64,000 nt of DNA from QHCA01 sp003244095. GTDB lineage: Bacteria; Actinomycetota; Actinomycetes; Mycobacteriales; QHCA01. Below the pieces are notes generated by a model that saw nothing but the letters and a program-made list of their open reading frames with translations, made no database searches and was not told the origin of the DNA. The stretch spans positions 73,818 through 137,817 of the forward strand of contig JBBQNN010000001.1 of the NCBI GenBank assembly GCA_038329965.1, given 5' to 3'. Below, piece by piece: positions 1 through 9,140 of this stretch (the stretch's first letter is position 1; each line of letters begins with the position of its first letter). Made by a program: the position numbers and the translations under genes.

Positions 1-1559
1 CGTAACCTCATGAGTAGCCCTGTGTCAAGCCACCACCGCTTGTTGGTCTTGGTTGAGGATGCGTTGGAGGGCGCCGTGTCGTGCGGGGTTGTAGCTGACG
101 CGGTCTTGCCAGCAGCGCCAGATGACGTGCAGCCAGGCGCGGGCGAGGATGCGTACGGCGTGGGGGTGGTCGTGGCCTCTGGTGCGGGCGCGGTTGTAGA
201 GGTCGGCGGCCCAGGGGTTGGCTCGTCGGGAGTCGGCGGCGAAGTCGGTGACGGCGTCGCGCAGTTGTTTGTCGCAGGCCCAGCGGAAGCCGACGGTGCG
301 GAGCTTGCCGGACTGGCGGGTGCAGGGTGCGGCGCCGGCCAGGCAGGACAGCGATTCCGGGGTGGGGAAGCGGGCTCGGCAGTCACCGATCTCGGCGAGC
401 AGCCGGGCGGCGCGGACCTTGCCGGAGCGGGGCAGGCTGGTGAACACGTGCTGGTCGGCGTGCAGGGCCAGCTGTTCGCTGATCTGGGTGGAGAGGGCTT
501 TGATCTGCTCGACCAGGGTGGTGAGTACGGCGAGCAGGGCGCGGGTGACGTGGGCTTGCGCGGTGCCGTGCTCGCCGACGGCTCCGCGGGGTGCTGCGGT
601 CAGCCGGGCGTGCAGCACGTTCGGGTCGACGCGGCCGCAGTAGCCGACGCTGGACAGCTACGCGCGGAGACGTTTCGGCGAGAGCCAGTCGGCACGCTCT
701 TGGGTGTCGAAGCGGTGAAGGAACGCCAGGCTGATCGGCGAGTCGATCTCGGCGAACAGTCCGACGGCGCCGGGGAAGGCGTTACGCAGATGGGCACGCA
801 GCTGGTTCGCGACCGCGACCCGGTGGTGCACGAGGTCTTTGCGGGCGCGGCAGGCACGGCGCAACGCGATGGTGGCCTCGGAGTCGGGGGTGAGGGGGCG
901 CAGCCGGGCCCGGTCGGTGCGCAGCGTGTCGGCGAGCACGAACGCGTCGAAGCGGTCGTCCTTGTTGCCGGCCGAGCCGTAGCGGCCGCGCAGGTTCTTC
1001 ACCTGGTTCGGGCTGATCACCACCACCGTCAGGTTCGCGTCGAGCAGGGCGTCGACGACCGGTCCGTCCGGGCGTTCGATCGCGACCTCGACCGCGCCGG
1101 CCCGTGCGAGCACGTCGAGGAGTTCGGCCAGGCCGGCGGCGGAGTGCTCGACACTGTGCCGAAGGAGTTCGCGGCCACGGGCATCGACGACCGAGACGGC
1201 ATGGTCATCACGGGCCCAGTCCAGACCGCCGGTGACACCGTTGGGTGGTTCGTCGGGCAATGGGGTGGTCAGGGTGTTGCTGGCAGACTTCACGTCAGCC
1301 TCCTCGCTGCTAGACCCAGTGGGGAGGCACCCTCATGCGGTGCCGGGACGCGGCTGCCGGTTCGCTCACTGATCGGCGCTCCCAGCACGCAGCCTTGGCG
1401 CTCAGCCCTGTCGACGGTCGGCACGTCCCGGGTAACCACCGGACCCCGCAAAACTCATGATGGACGTCAAACGCGTCAAGCGAGCAGGGCGATGATCCGG
1501 CGGCACCTCGGGTGCATCGGCGATCCATCCAAGATCACCGACACAAGGATGGTCCACCA
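1..1559 (-). mobile_element. IS110-family insertion sequence, boundaries approximate
   Basis: The stretch contains one IS110-type recombinase gene on the minus strand plus about 160-260 bases of non-coding DNA upstream of it (1294 to about 1559), the usual layout of the IS110 subgroup. IS110 elements lack long terminal inverted repeats, so ends cannot be read directly. The word CTCATGA occurs at 7-13 and again at 1454-1460, which would delimit an element of about 1.45 kb, a normal size, but this is weak evidence. Recognisable S66 peptidase homology starts only at about 1560, so the right end lies somewhere between 1460 and 1560. The left end may lie outside the window. Confidence 0.5.
25..1293 (-). 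pseudogene. IS110-family recombinase (transposase), amber-interrupted
   Basis: The DEDD-type RuvC-like N-terminal half (658-1293) and the C-terminal Transposase_20 half (25-618) lie in the same reading frame and are separated by one TAG codon at 658-660, where a Trp codon (TGG) would restore a 422-residue protein of normal family length. Visible motifs are GLDWARDDH with the first acidic residue, AIERPDG, NKDDRFDA, and, in the C-terminal half, the conserved TRQSG serine motif. The GTG start at 1293 has a strong GAGGAGG ribosome site. In-frame continuity makes a single nonsense mutation much more likely than a frameshift. The element should not move by itself unless the stop is suppressed; a sequencing error is the alternative. 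Confidence 0.85.
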
Positions 1560-2290
1560 GTGAGCGCCTTCGCCGACCCGAAGATCCGTGCGGTGCTGGC
1601 CACCATCGGCGGCGATGACCAGCTGACCGTGCTGCCGCACCTCGACGCTGACACCGTCCTGGCCGATCCGAAGCCGTTCGTCGGATACAGCGACAACACC
1701 AACCTGCTCAACTGGCTGTGGAGCCTCGGCGTGGTCGGCTACCACGGCGGGTCGACGATGGTGCACCTCGCCCGGGGCGGCGGCCTGCACCCGGTGTCGG
1801 CCGGCTCGCTGCGTGCCGCGCTGCTGACCCGCGGTGACGTCGACCTGTACGAGGTGGACACCTTCGCCGAGGACGAGCTGGATTGGAACGATCCCAGGAC
1901 GCTCGGCCAGGAGGCACCCACGCAGGCCGGCCCGGGATGGACGTGGCACCAGCCGTACCGCGTGGTACGTGGCCCGAGTTGGGGCGGCAACCTGGAGATC
2001 CTGCACTGGAATCTCGCGGCGGGCCGCTGGATCCGGCCGGTGGAGGACTACACGGGTTGCGTGCTCATGATCGAGACCTCCGAGGAGATGCCGAGCGCGA
2101 CCGAGGTGTCCCGGATGCTGCGCAACGCGGGCGAGCGGGGCCCGTCCTCGCCGCCTTCGGCCACTACCATCCCGACGCGATGATCGTGTTCGACGTCGAC
2201 CTCGGTCATACCGATCCTCAGTGGGTCCTGCCGTACGGCGGTGAGATCACGATCGACGGCCCGCGGGGCCGGATCACCGCGCACTACTAG
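1560..2290 (+). pseudogene. Peptidase S66 (LD-carboxypeptidase/MccF-like) remnant
   Basis: The translation from 1560 contains the S66 block IRAVLATIGGDDQ and the nucleophile motif GYSDNT, then GYHGGSTMVH, WGGNLEILHW and ETSEEMPSATEV, all typical of MccF-like LD-carboxypeptidases, which normally have about 340 residues. The first roughly 90 residues are missing. After MLRNAGERG (about 2135) the frame breaks, and the C-terminal block FDVDLGHTDPQWVLPYGG, with the catalytic His, continues in another frame to a stop at 2290. Relative to the family about 35-40 residues are lost at the break, so this is a deletion with a frame change, not a one-base error. Loss of the 5' end next to the IS110 element suggests the element took part. 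It is not expected to be functional. Confidence 0.8.
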
Positions 2291-2898
2291 AAGAGGAGTC
2301 GCAGATCCATGCAGACGAGCGAGGCCAGGCTGAGCGCCCGCACCGCGACTGCCGCAGAGGGGTCGAAGGAGATGTCGTAGACGCGCCACGCCCCAGTGGC
2401 CGGCATGATGCGGTGGGACATCCTGCCTATCTCATGGCCCTGCTGATCGTGCAGTTCGTAGCGCTGCGCGTAGCTCAGGTGGAGTTCGGCAAGCGCCACG
2501 CCACCGGGGTCGCGGAGCGTGAGGATGGCGCGGGACAGACGCAGTCGGCCCGCCACGGACCCGATCGGCACGCCATTGGCGAGGGTCACCTCGACGCGTA
2601 GTCGGCCCAGCGCACCCAGCCGGCCCTTGCTGATGTCGAGGATGTGGTTGCCGTGCGCGTCCAGAACGACGAGGCGTGCGGCTCGTTGTCCAGCCAGGCG
2701 GGTGAACGTCCGGGTCAACCCCCACAGCACTTCGCGACGTGCGCGGACCGACCCCACGAATTCACCGGCTGGGGTGACCAGGTGGTAGCGCGGGGCACTG
2801 GGGAACACCCGCTCCCGCGCCTCCATGACCAGCTCCGCCGCCCCGAATACTGGGATCATGCGGGCCAAGTCCGTATCAGGCAGATCCGCGCTGCACAA
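2287..2898 (-). CDS. LURP-one-related / scramblase-like protein
   Basis: This encodes up to 203 residues with the repeated beta-strand pattern of the LURP-one/tubby-like C-terminal fold (phospholipid scramblase-related proteins): short strands such as YHLVTPAGEFVGSVR, VVLDAHGNHILDI and YELHDQQGHEIGRM, and a hydrophobic C-terminal segment. The role in bacteria is unknown. The first possible codon, TTG at 2898, directly follows the stop of the PAC2 gene. An ATG at 2859 (residue 14) is an equally good start and gives 190 residues. The gene is co-directional with the upstream PAC2 gene, with a few bases between, so the two probably share a transcript. Its stop overlaps the end of the S66 remnant. 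The family call rests on pattern recognition alone. Confidence 0.6.
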   Translation of the reverse strand: MCSADLPDTDLARMIPVFGAAELVMEARERVFPSAPRYHLVTPAGEFVGSVRARREVLWGLTRTFTRLAGQRAARLVVLDAHGNHILDISKGRLGALGRLRVEVTLANGVPIGSVAGRLRLSRAILTLRDPGGVALAELHLSYAQRYELHDQQGHEIGRMSHRIMPATGAWRVYDISFDPSAAVAVRALSLASLVCMDLRLLF

Positions 2899-2901
2899 CT
2901 C

Positions 2902-3750
2902 TCAGCGGCCGCCGTCGTGCCGGCGCAGATAGCGCTCGAACTCCCGGGCGATCGCCTCGCCGCTGGCCTCGCGCATCTCGGTCTCGGGCTCGCGCTGTTC
3001 GAGCTGGCGGACGTACTCGGCCATCTCCTCGTCCTCACCGGCGAGCTGGTCGACCGTCTCCTGCCATGCCAGCGCCTCCTGGGGAAGCTCGCCGAGGGGC
3101 ACCGGGAAGTCGAGCACGTCCTCCAGCCGGCGCAGCAGGGCAAGACTGGCCTTGGGGCACGGCGGCTGGCTCACATAGTGCGGGACCTGCGCCCAGAGGG
3201 AGACCGCGGCCAGGCCGGCCCGGGTCGCGGCATCCTGCAGCACCCCGACGATCCCGGTCGGACCCTCGTAGCGGGACGTCTGCAGCGACAGCCGCCGGGC
3301 CGTCCTGGTATCCGACGCGCTGCCGCTGACCGGGACCGGCCGGGTGTGCGGATTGTCCGACAGCAGCGCTCCGAGCAGCACGACCGTGTCGACCTCGACG
3401 TCGTGGCACAGGCTGAGGATCTCGTCGCAGAAGCCCCGCCACCGCATGTTGGGCTCCAGCCCGCGCAGCAGCACGACATCGCGTTCTGCCTTGGGCGGGG
3501 AGCAGGTGGACAGGCGACTCGTCGGCCACTCGATGCGCCGGGTCGCCCCGTCGACGAGGGTCACCGAGGGGCGGTTGACCTGGAAGTCGTAGTAGTCGTC
3601 GGGGTCGATGACCGCGAGCGGCTTGGCCTGCCAGGCCAGCTCCAGGTGCTCGATGACGCTGGTCGCCGCGTCGCCGGCGTCGTTCCAGCCCTCGAACGCC
3701 GCCACGACCACGGGGGAGCGCAGTGTGGGCAGCCCGTCGAACTCCGTCAT
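2902..3750 (-). CDS. PAC2 family protein
   Basis: The 282-residue protein belongs to the PAC2 family (related to proteasome assembly chaperone 2). It shows the N-terminal signature VVVAAFEGWNDAGDAATSVI, the central VVLLGALLSDNPHTRP and YEGPTGIVGVL motifs, and the VSLWAQVPHYVSQPPCPKA segment shared by actinobacterial members. Family length is normal. Whether bacterial PAC2 proteins act on the proteasome is unproven, although the Pup-proteasome locus lies about 14 kb away. The start codon is ATG at 3750; the gene diverges from metH across 78 bases and leads a probable two-gene transcript with the LURP-one-like gene. A PAC2 gene beside metH is also seen in mycobacteria (Rv2125/Rv2124c). Confidence 0.85.
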   Translation of the reverse strand: MTEFDGLPTLRSPVVVAAFEGWNDAGDAATSVIEHLELAWQAKPLAVIDPDDYYDFQVNRPSVTLVDGATRRIEWPTSRLSTCSPPKAERDVVLLRGLEPNMRWRGFCDEILSLCHDVEVDTVVLLGALLSDNPHTRPVPVSGSASDTRTARRLSLQTSRYEGPTGIVGVLQDAATRAGLAAVSLWAQVPHYVSQPPCPKASLALLRRLEDVLDFPVPLGELPQEALAWQETVDQLAGEDEEMAEYVRQLEQREPETEMREASGEAIAREFERYLRRHDGGR

Positions 3751-3828
3751 GGCCCCAGCCTACGGCCGGAGCCCCGCGGAGCCGCCTGGCCGGGCAGGGA
3801 ACGGCGTCTCTCTCGGTAGTCTGGACGG

Positions 3829-6800
3829 GTGACCGGTGCCGGGAAGTCCTCTCTGCTCAGCGCTCTCGCCGAGCGCGTCGTGGTCTGCGACGGAGCCATG
3901 GGCACCATGCTGCAGTCCGCCGACCTGACTCTCGACGACTTCCAGGGCTACGAGGGCTGTAACGAGATCCTCAACGCGACCCGGCCGGACGTCGTCCGGG
4001 GGGTGCACGAGGCCTACCTGCGGGCCGGTGCCGACGCGGTCGAGACCAACACTTTCGGTGCCAACCTGTCCAACCTCGGCGAGTACGACATCAGCGACCG
4101 GATCGGTGAGCTGGCCGAGGCCGGCGCCCGACTGGCGCGCGAGGTGGTCGACGGATTCAGTACGCCGGACCGGCCGCGCTGGGTGATCGGGTCGGTCGGC
4201 CCGGGCACCAAGCTGCCGACCCTGGGCCACCTGCCGTTCGCCGTGCTGCGCGACGCCTACCAGCAGCAGGTCGAGGGCATGCTGGCCGGCCGCATCGACG
4301 CCGTGCTGGTCGAGACCTGCCAGGACCTCCTGCAGGCCAAGTCGGCCTTGATCGGCGCCCGCCGTGCGATGTCCGCAGCCGGGGTCAGCGTGCCGCTGTT
4401 CTGCCACGTCACGGTCGAGACCACCGGGTCGATGCTGCTCGGCTCGGAGATCGGCGCCGCCCTGACCGCCCTGGAGCCGATGGGGATCGACCTCCTCGGG
4501 CTGAACTGCGCGACCGGCCCGGCGGAGATGAGCGAGCACCTGCGACACCTGTTCAAGCAGGCCCGGGTGCGTCTCGGGGTGATGCCCAACGCGGGCCTGC
4601 CGGAGCTCGGGCCGCGGGGCGCGACCTACCCCTTGTCGCCGGAGGAGCTCGGCACCGCCTTGGCCGGCTTCGTGCGCGACTACGGCACCACGCTGATCGG
4701 CGGGTGCTGCGGCACGACGCCGGCGCACATCACCGCGGTCGTGGACGCGGTCGCCGGGGTGCAGCCGGGCCGGCGCAAGCCGCGCCCGGAGCCGGGTGCG
4801 GCATCGCTCTACCAGTCGGTGGCCTTCCGCCAGGACACCTCCTACCTGGCCATCGGCGAGCGGACGAACGCCAACGGGTCCAAGGCCTTCCGCGACGCGA
4901 TGCTGGCCGGCCGCTGGGACGACTGCGTCGAGATCGCCCGGCAGCAGACCCGCGACGGCTCGCACCTGCTCGACCTGTGTGTCGACTACGTCGGCCGCGA
5001 CGGTGCCGTCGACATGGCAGAGCTGGCCGGGCGGTTCGCCACGGCGTCGACCCTCCCGCTGGTGCTGGACTCGACAGAGCGCAACGTCGTGGAGGCCGGG
5101 CTGGAACACCTGGGTGGCCGGGCGGTCATCAACTCGGTCAACTACGAGGACGGGGACGGGCCCGACTCCCGGATCGCCCGGATGATGCCGCTGGTCAGGG
5201 AGCACGGCGCGGCGGTGATCGCCCTGTGCATCGACGAGGAGGGCCAGGCCCGGACCAAGGAGTGGAAGGTCCGGGTCGCCGCCCGGCTCATCGACGACCT
5301 CACCGGCAACTGGGGGATGCGGGTCGAGGACATTCTCATTGACGCGCTGACCTTCCCGATCTCCACCGGGCAGGAGGAGACCCGGCGCGACGCCCTCGAG
5401 ACGATCGAGGCGATCGGAGAGATCAAGCGCCGCTACCCCGATGTGCAGACCGTCCTGGGCCTGTCCAACGTCTCCTTCGGCCTCAACCCGGCCGGCCGGC
5501 ACGTGCTCAACTCGGTGTTCCTGCACGAGTGCGTCAACGCCGGCCTGGACTCAGCGATCGTGCACCCGTCGCGGATCATGCCGATGAGCCGGATCCCGGA
5601 CCGGCAGCGCGAGATTGCCCTCGACATGGTCTATGACCGACGTCGCGAGGGCTACGACCCGCTGCAGGAGTTCCTCAAGGCCTTCGAGGGCGTCGCGGCG
5701 ACCGACGCCCGCGCCACGCGCGCGGCCGAGCTAGCCCTGTTGCCGCTCTCGGAGCGCCTGGAGCGGCGGATCGTCGACGGGGAGCGCAACGGCCTGGAGG
5801 CCGATCTTGACGAGGCGCTGTCGCGGCGTCCTGCTTTGGAGATCATCAACGACACGCTGCTGGCCGGCATGAAGGTCGTCGGGGAGCTGTTCGGCTCCGG
5901 CGAGATGCAACTGCCGTTCGTACTCCAGTCCGCCGAGGTCATGAAGGCCGCCGTCGCGCATCTCGAGCCGCACATCGAGCGGACCGACGAGGACGGCAAG
6001 GGTAAGATCGTCCTGGCCACCGTCCGCGGTGACGTGCACGACATCGGCAAGAACCTCGTCGACATCATCCTGTCCAACAACGGCTACGACGTGGTCAACC
6101 TCGGTATCAAGCAGCCGATCTCGGCGATCATCGACGCCGCCGAGGAGCACCGGGTCGACGTGATCGGGATGTCCGGCCTGCTCGTCAAGTCGACCGTGAT
6201 CATGAAGGACAACCTGCAGGAGTTGAACTCCCGTGGGGTCGCCGCCCGCTGGCCGGTGCTCCTGGGCGGCGCCGCGCTGACCCGCGCGTACGTCGAACGC
6301 GACCTGGCCGAGGTCTACGAGGGTGACGTCCGCTATGCCCGCGACGCCTTCGAGGGGCTGCGGTTGATGGACGCCCTGGTCACCGCCAAGCGCACCGGCA
6401 CGGTCGCCGAGCTGTCCGCCGAGGAGCAGGACAAGGCCCAGGAGCGCAAGGCCCGGCACGAGCGCTCGCAGCGGATCGCCGAGCAGCGAAGGGCGACCGC
6501 GCCCGAGGAGGCCGCGCCCCAGGGTGGCCGATCCGACGTGGCCGTCGACGTCCCCGTACCCACACCGCCGTTCTGGGGCGACCGGGTGGTCCGCGGCATC
6601 GCCCTCGCCGACTACGCGGCGATGCTGGACGAGCGGGCGACCTTCATGGGGCAGTGGGGCCTGCGCGGCTCCCGGGGCGGCAAAGGCCCGTCGTACGAGG
6701 AACTCGTCGAGACCGAGGGCCGTCCGCGGCTGCGCTACTGGCTGGACCGGTTGCAGGCCGACGGCGTGCTGCAGGCCGGCGTCGCCTACGGCTACTACCC

Positions 6801-7365
6801 GTGCGTGTCCAAGGGCGAGGACTTGATCATCCTGACCGACGACGGCGCCGAACGCTGCCGGTTCACCTTCCCGCGGCAGCGGCGCGACCGGCGGCTGTGC
6901 CTGGCCGACTTCTTCCGGCCCGAGGAGTCGGGGGAGCGCGACGTCATCGCCTTCCAGGTGGTGACGATGGGCGAGGAGATCGCCCGTTACACGGCCACGC
7001 TGTTCGAGGCCAACTCCTACCGCGACTACCTCGAGGTGCACGGGCTGTCGGTGCAGCTCACCGAGGCTCTGGCGGAGTACTGGCACAAGCGGGTCCGCGA
7101 GGAGCTGCGATTCCCCAGCGGCGACAGCGCTGCCTTCGACGACCCCGACGACGTCGAGGAGTTCTTCAAGCTGGGCTATCGCGGGGCGCGCTACTCCTTC
7201 GGCTACGGTGCCTGCCCCAAGATCGAGGACCAGGACAAGATCGTGGACCTGCTGCGGCCGGACCGGATCGGCGTGATCCTGTCCGAGGAGTCCCAGCTGC
7301 ATCCGGAGCAGTCGACCTCGGCGCTGGTCGTCCACCATCCCGAGGCCAAGTACTTCAACACATGA
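3829..7365 (+). CDS. metH: Cobalamin-dependent methionine synthase
   Basis: This enzyme transfers methyl from 5-methyltetrahydrofolate through cob(I)alamin to homocysteine in the cytoplasm. The 1178-residue length is normal. Domains in order: homocysteine-binding barrel (about 1-310) with zinc ligands C227, C293 and C294 (GGCCGTT motif); pterin-binding domain (about 340-600); B12 cap and Rossmann domains with D735-x-H737-x-x-G740, whose His coordinates cobalt; and the C-terminal SAM-dependent reactivation domain (about 900-1178). The start is GTG at 3829. No cobalamin riboswitch fits into the 78-base upstream gap. The stop overlaps the ATG of the HAD gene, so the two are co-translated. The BtuF-like gene at the end of this group and the cobalamin-dependent KamDE at 55-58 kb make B12 supply a recurring theme in the window. 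Confidence 0.98.
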   Translation: MTGAGKSSLLSALAERVVVCDGAMGTMLQSADLTLDDFQGYEGCNEILNATRPDVVRGVHEAYLRAGADAVETNTFGANLSNLGEYDISDRIGELAEAGARLAREVVDGFSTPDRPRWVIGSVGPGTKLPTLGHLPFAVLRDAYQQQVEGMLAGRIDAVLVETCQDLLQAKSALIGARRAMSAAGVSVPLFCHVTVETTGSMLLGSEIGAALTALEPMGIDLLGLNCATGPAEMSEHLRHLFKQARVRLGVMPNAGLPELGPRGATYPLSPEELGTALAGFVRDYGTTLIGGCCGTTPAHITAVVDAVAGVQPGRRKPRPEPGAASLYQSVAFRQDTSYLAIGERTNANGSKAFRDAMLAGRWDDCVEIARQQTRDGSHLLDLCVDYVGRDGAVDMAELAGRFATASTLPLVLDSTERNVVEAGLEHLGGRAVINSVNYEDGDGPDSRIARMMPLVREHGAAVIALCIDEEGQARTKEWKVRVAARLIDDLTGNWGMRVEDILIDALTFPISTGQEETRRDALETIEAIGEIKRRYPDVQTVLGLSNVSFGLNPAGRHVLNSVFLHECVNAGLDSAIVHPSRIMPMSRIPDRQREIALDMVYDRRREGYDPLQEFLKAFEGVAATDARATRAAELALLPLSERLERRIVDGERNGLEADLDEALSRRPALEIINDTLLAGMKVVGELFGSGEMQLPFVLQSAEVMKAAVAHLEPHIERTDEDGKGKIVLATVRGDVHDIGKNLVDIILSNNGYDVVNLGIKQPISAIIDAAEEHRVDVIGMSGLLVKSTVIMKDNLQELNSRGVAARWPVLLGGAALTRAYVERDLAEVYEGDVRYARDAFEGLRLMDALVTAKRTGTVAELSAEEQDKAQERKARHERSQRIAEQRRATAPEEAAPQGGRSDVAVDVPVPTPPFWGDRVVRGIALADYAAMLDERATFMGQWGLRGSRGGKGPSYEELVETEGRPRLRYWLDRLQADGVLQAGVAYGYYPCVSKGEDLIILTDDGAERCRFTFPRQRRDRRLCLADFFRPEESGERDVIAFQVVTMGEEIARYTATLFEANSYRDYLEVHGLSVQLTEALAEYWHKRVREELRFPSGDSAAFDDPDDVEEFFKLGYRGARYSFGYGACPKIEDQDKIVDLLRPDRIGVILSEESQLHPEQSTSALVVHHPEAKYFNT

Positions 7366-8051
7366 GTGGCCTTCTCCAGGCCGTCATGTTCGACATGGAC
7401 GGCTTGCTCGTCGACACCGAACCTGCCTGGTACGACGTCGAGTGCGCCGTCATGGCCCGCCTCGGCGGGCCCTGGACCCCGGCCGACCAGGAGGCACTGC
7501 TCGGCGGCTCGATGAGCCGGACGGTGGTCTACCTGCTGGCCCGGGCCGAGCACCCGGTGCCGCCTGCCGTCGTCGAAAGCTGGCTGGTCGAGGGCATGTG
7601 CGACCGCCTGCGGCAGGGGATCTCGGTACGCCCGGGTGCCCGCGAACTGCTCGACGGGCTCGCCGCCGCGGGCGTGCCGACCGCCCTGGTCTCGTCGTCC
7701 TACCGGGTGCTGGTCGACGCCGTGCTCGCCGAGGTGGGCCACCACCGCTTCGCCTTCTCGGTGTCCGGCGATGAGGTACGCCGACCCAAGCCGCACCCGG
7801 AAGGCTACCTGCGAGCCGCCGCGGCCTTGGGTGTCGAGCCTCGGTGGTGCGTGGTCCTCGAGGACTCCGACAACGGTGCCGCCGCCGGCGTGGCTGCGGG
7901 TTTCCCGACCGTGTGCGTGCCCTCCGTCGTCCCGATCCCGGCCGGCCCCGGCCGGCTGCCCCGCGAGTCGCTCCTGGCGATCACGCCTGAATGGTTGGCC
8001 ACTGTGCCCGGCACCGTGCCGGTGCCGGTGCCGGTGCCGCCGGCCGCTTAG
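7362..8051 (+). CDS. HAD superfamily phosphatase (phosphoglycomutase-like)
   Basis: This 229-residue HAD hydrolase has motif I FDMDGLLVDTE (nucleophile D11, acid/base D13), a helical cap, motif II LVSSS, the K of RRPKPHPEGYL and the acidic motif IV VLEDSDNG. It belongs to subfamily IA (beta-phosphoglucomutase/GPH-like); the substrate cannot be told. ATG at 7362 overlaps the metH stop (ATGA), showing translational coupling. The C-terminus ends in a short Val-Pro repeat (VPVPVPVP) and converges on the BtuF-like gene, with a 4-base overlap of the coding ends. The same metH-HAD pairing occurs in other actinobacteria. Confidence 0.9.
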   Translation: MSGLLQAVMFDMDGLLVDTEPAWYDVECAVMARLGGPWTPADQEALLGGSMSRTVVYLLARAEHPVPPAVVESWLVEGMCDRLRQGISVRPGARELLDGLAAAGVPTALVSSSYRVLVDAVLAEVGHHRFAFSVSGDEVRRPKPHPEGYLRAAAALGVEPRWCVVLEDSDNGAAAGVAAGFPTVCVPSVVPIPAGPGRLPRESLLAITPEWLATVPGTVPVPVPVPPAA

Positions 8052-8938
8052 GCCACCTGTCGGGCCAGCCTGCCGTCGAGGGGCAGTGCCAGCTGAGGGT
8101 GCAGCAACGCCGCCAGTGCCTCGATGCCGTCGACGAGTCGCGGGCCGGGCCGGGCGAAGGAGGCGTTGGCGTCGACCGCCCACACCGGCAGCCCGGCCGG
8201 CACGTGGCCGGCCCTCACCAGCTGCTCGGCGAGATCGACCGAGGCCGGCAGGTCGTACCCGCACGGCGCGGCGACCACGATGGCGGGCCCTGCTGCGGCC
8301 ACGTGCGCCCACGTCGTGCGATAGGACTTCTCGCCGGCGCTGCCCAGGACGGATCGGCCGCCGGCCGCCTCGACCATGTCCGGCACCCAGTGCCCGGGCG
8401 CGAACGGCGGGTCGGTCCACTCCAACACCATCACGGGTACCGGTGGCCGTGCGGCCACGGCTCGCTGGACGTCGGAGACCCTCGTACGAAGACCTTCGAC
8501 AAGGTCCGCCGCACCGTCTTCCCGGCCGGTCGCCCTGCCGAGGGCGAGAATCGAGGCGAAGACCTGGTCGAGCGTGTGCGGGTCCAGGGTGAGCACCTCG
8601 GCGCGGCAGCCGAGATAGTCGAGCGCTTCGGTCACGACCGAGACATCGACGGCGCACACCGCGCACAGGTCCTGCGTGACGACGAGGTCGGGGTCGATCT
8701 CGGCCAGGGCATGTCCCTGCAGGTGGTAGAGATCCTCGCCGGCGGCCAGTCGAGCGGTCACGGCCGCGTCGATCTGGCTTGCCGTGAGGCCCTCGGGCAA
8801 CGCGCTGGTGGACACGATGCGGCGGGTCCGCGCCTGCTCGGGGTAGTCGCACTCGAAGGTCACGCCGACAACCTCGGCGCCGGCCCCGAGCCCGAACAGG
8901 ATCTCGGTGGCCGACGGCAGCAGGGAGACGATTCGCAC
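8048..8938 (-). CDS. BtuF-like cobalamin-binding domain protein without signal peptide
   Basis: The 296-residue protein has the fold of class III periplasmic binding proteins of the BtuF/FhuD type: MRIVSLLPSATEILFGLG at the N-terminus, GHALAEIDPDLVVTQDLC, LEWTDPPFAPGHWVPDM and AAGPAIVVAAPCGYDL. No signal peptide or lipobox is present, so it is predicted to be cytosolic. Such proteins are usually annotated as cobalamin-binding proteins and may store, chaperone or salvage corrinoid instead of serving import. No ABC permease or ATPase is adjacent. ATG at 8938 is clear. The gene converges on metH-HAD, which is consistent with, but does not prove, a link to B12 metabolism. Confidence 0.8.
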   Translation of the reverse strand: MRIVSLLPSATEILFGLGAGAEVVGVTFECDYPEQARTRRIVSTSALPEGLTASQIDAAVTARLAAGEDLYHLQGHALAEIDPDLVVTQDLCAVCAVDVSVVTEALDYLGCRAEVLTLDPHTLDQVFASILALGRATGREDGAADLVEGLRTRVSDVQRAVAARPPVPVMVLEWTDPPFAPGHWVPDMVEAAGGRSVLGSAGEKSYRTTWAHVAAAGPAIVVAAPCGYDLPASVDLAEQLVRAGHVPAGLPVWAVDANASFARPGPRLVDGIEALAALLHPQLALPLDGRLARQVA

Positions 8939-9140
8939 CGTTGCACGCTAGCGCTTTCGGCGTGTGCCACTCGGCTGTCAGCTAGATGTCACGTCCCTCA
9001 GGCCCCAACGTCCTGGGCCCGATGCTTGGGTGGCAGAGCGTGTTCGACGTCGGCGGCGACCTCAGGTTTCACGGTGGCACGCACCATGGGAACAGCCACT
9101 CGTCGTCATCTCCTGTTCCTAGTCCCACTTCCGGGAGTCG

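Noticed and set aside
10..1563. Long plus-strand frame of 517 codons
   Set aside because: It lies antisense to the IS110 recombinase, is Gly/Ala/Val-rich with no domain and is a high-GC shadow.
3751..3828. Cobalamin or SAM riboswitch upstream of metH
   Set aside because: The 78-base gap is too short and holds no B12-box; none was seen upstream of the kam genes either.
3760..5526. 588-codon minus-strand frame
   Set aside because: Antisense to metH; composition is that of a GC-rich reverse frame.
8998..9087. 29-codon minus-strand frame between the BtuF-like and AhpD-like genes
   Set aside because: Too short, without a ribosome site, and not recognised. The rest of the 8939-9140 gap shows nothing.
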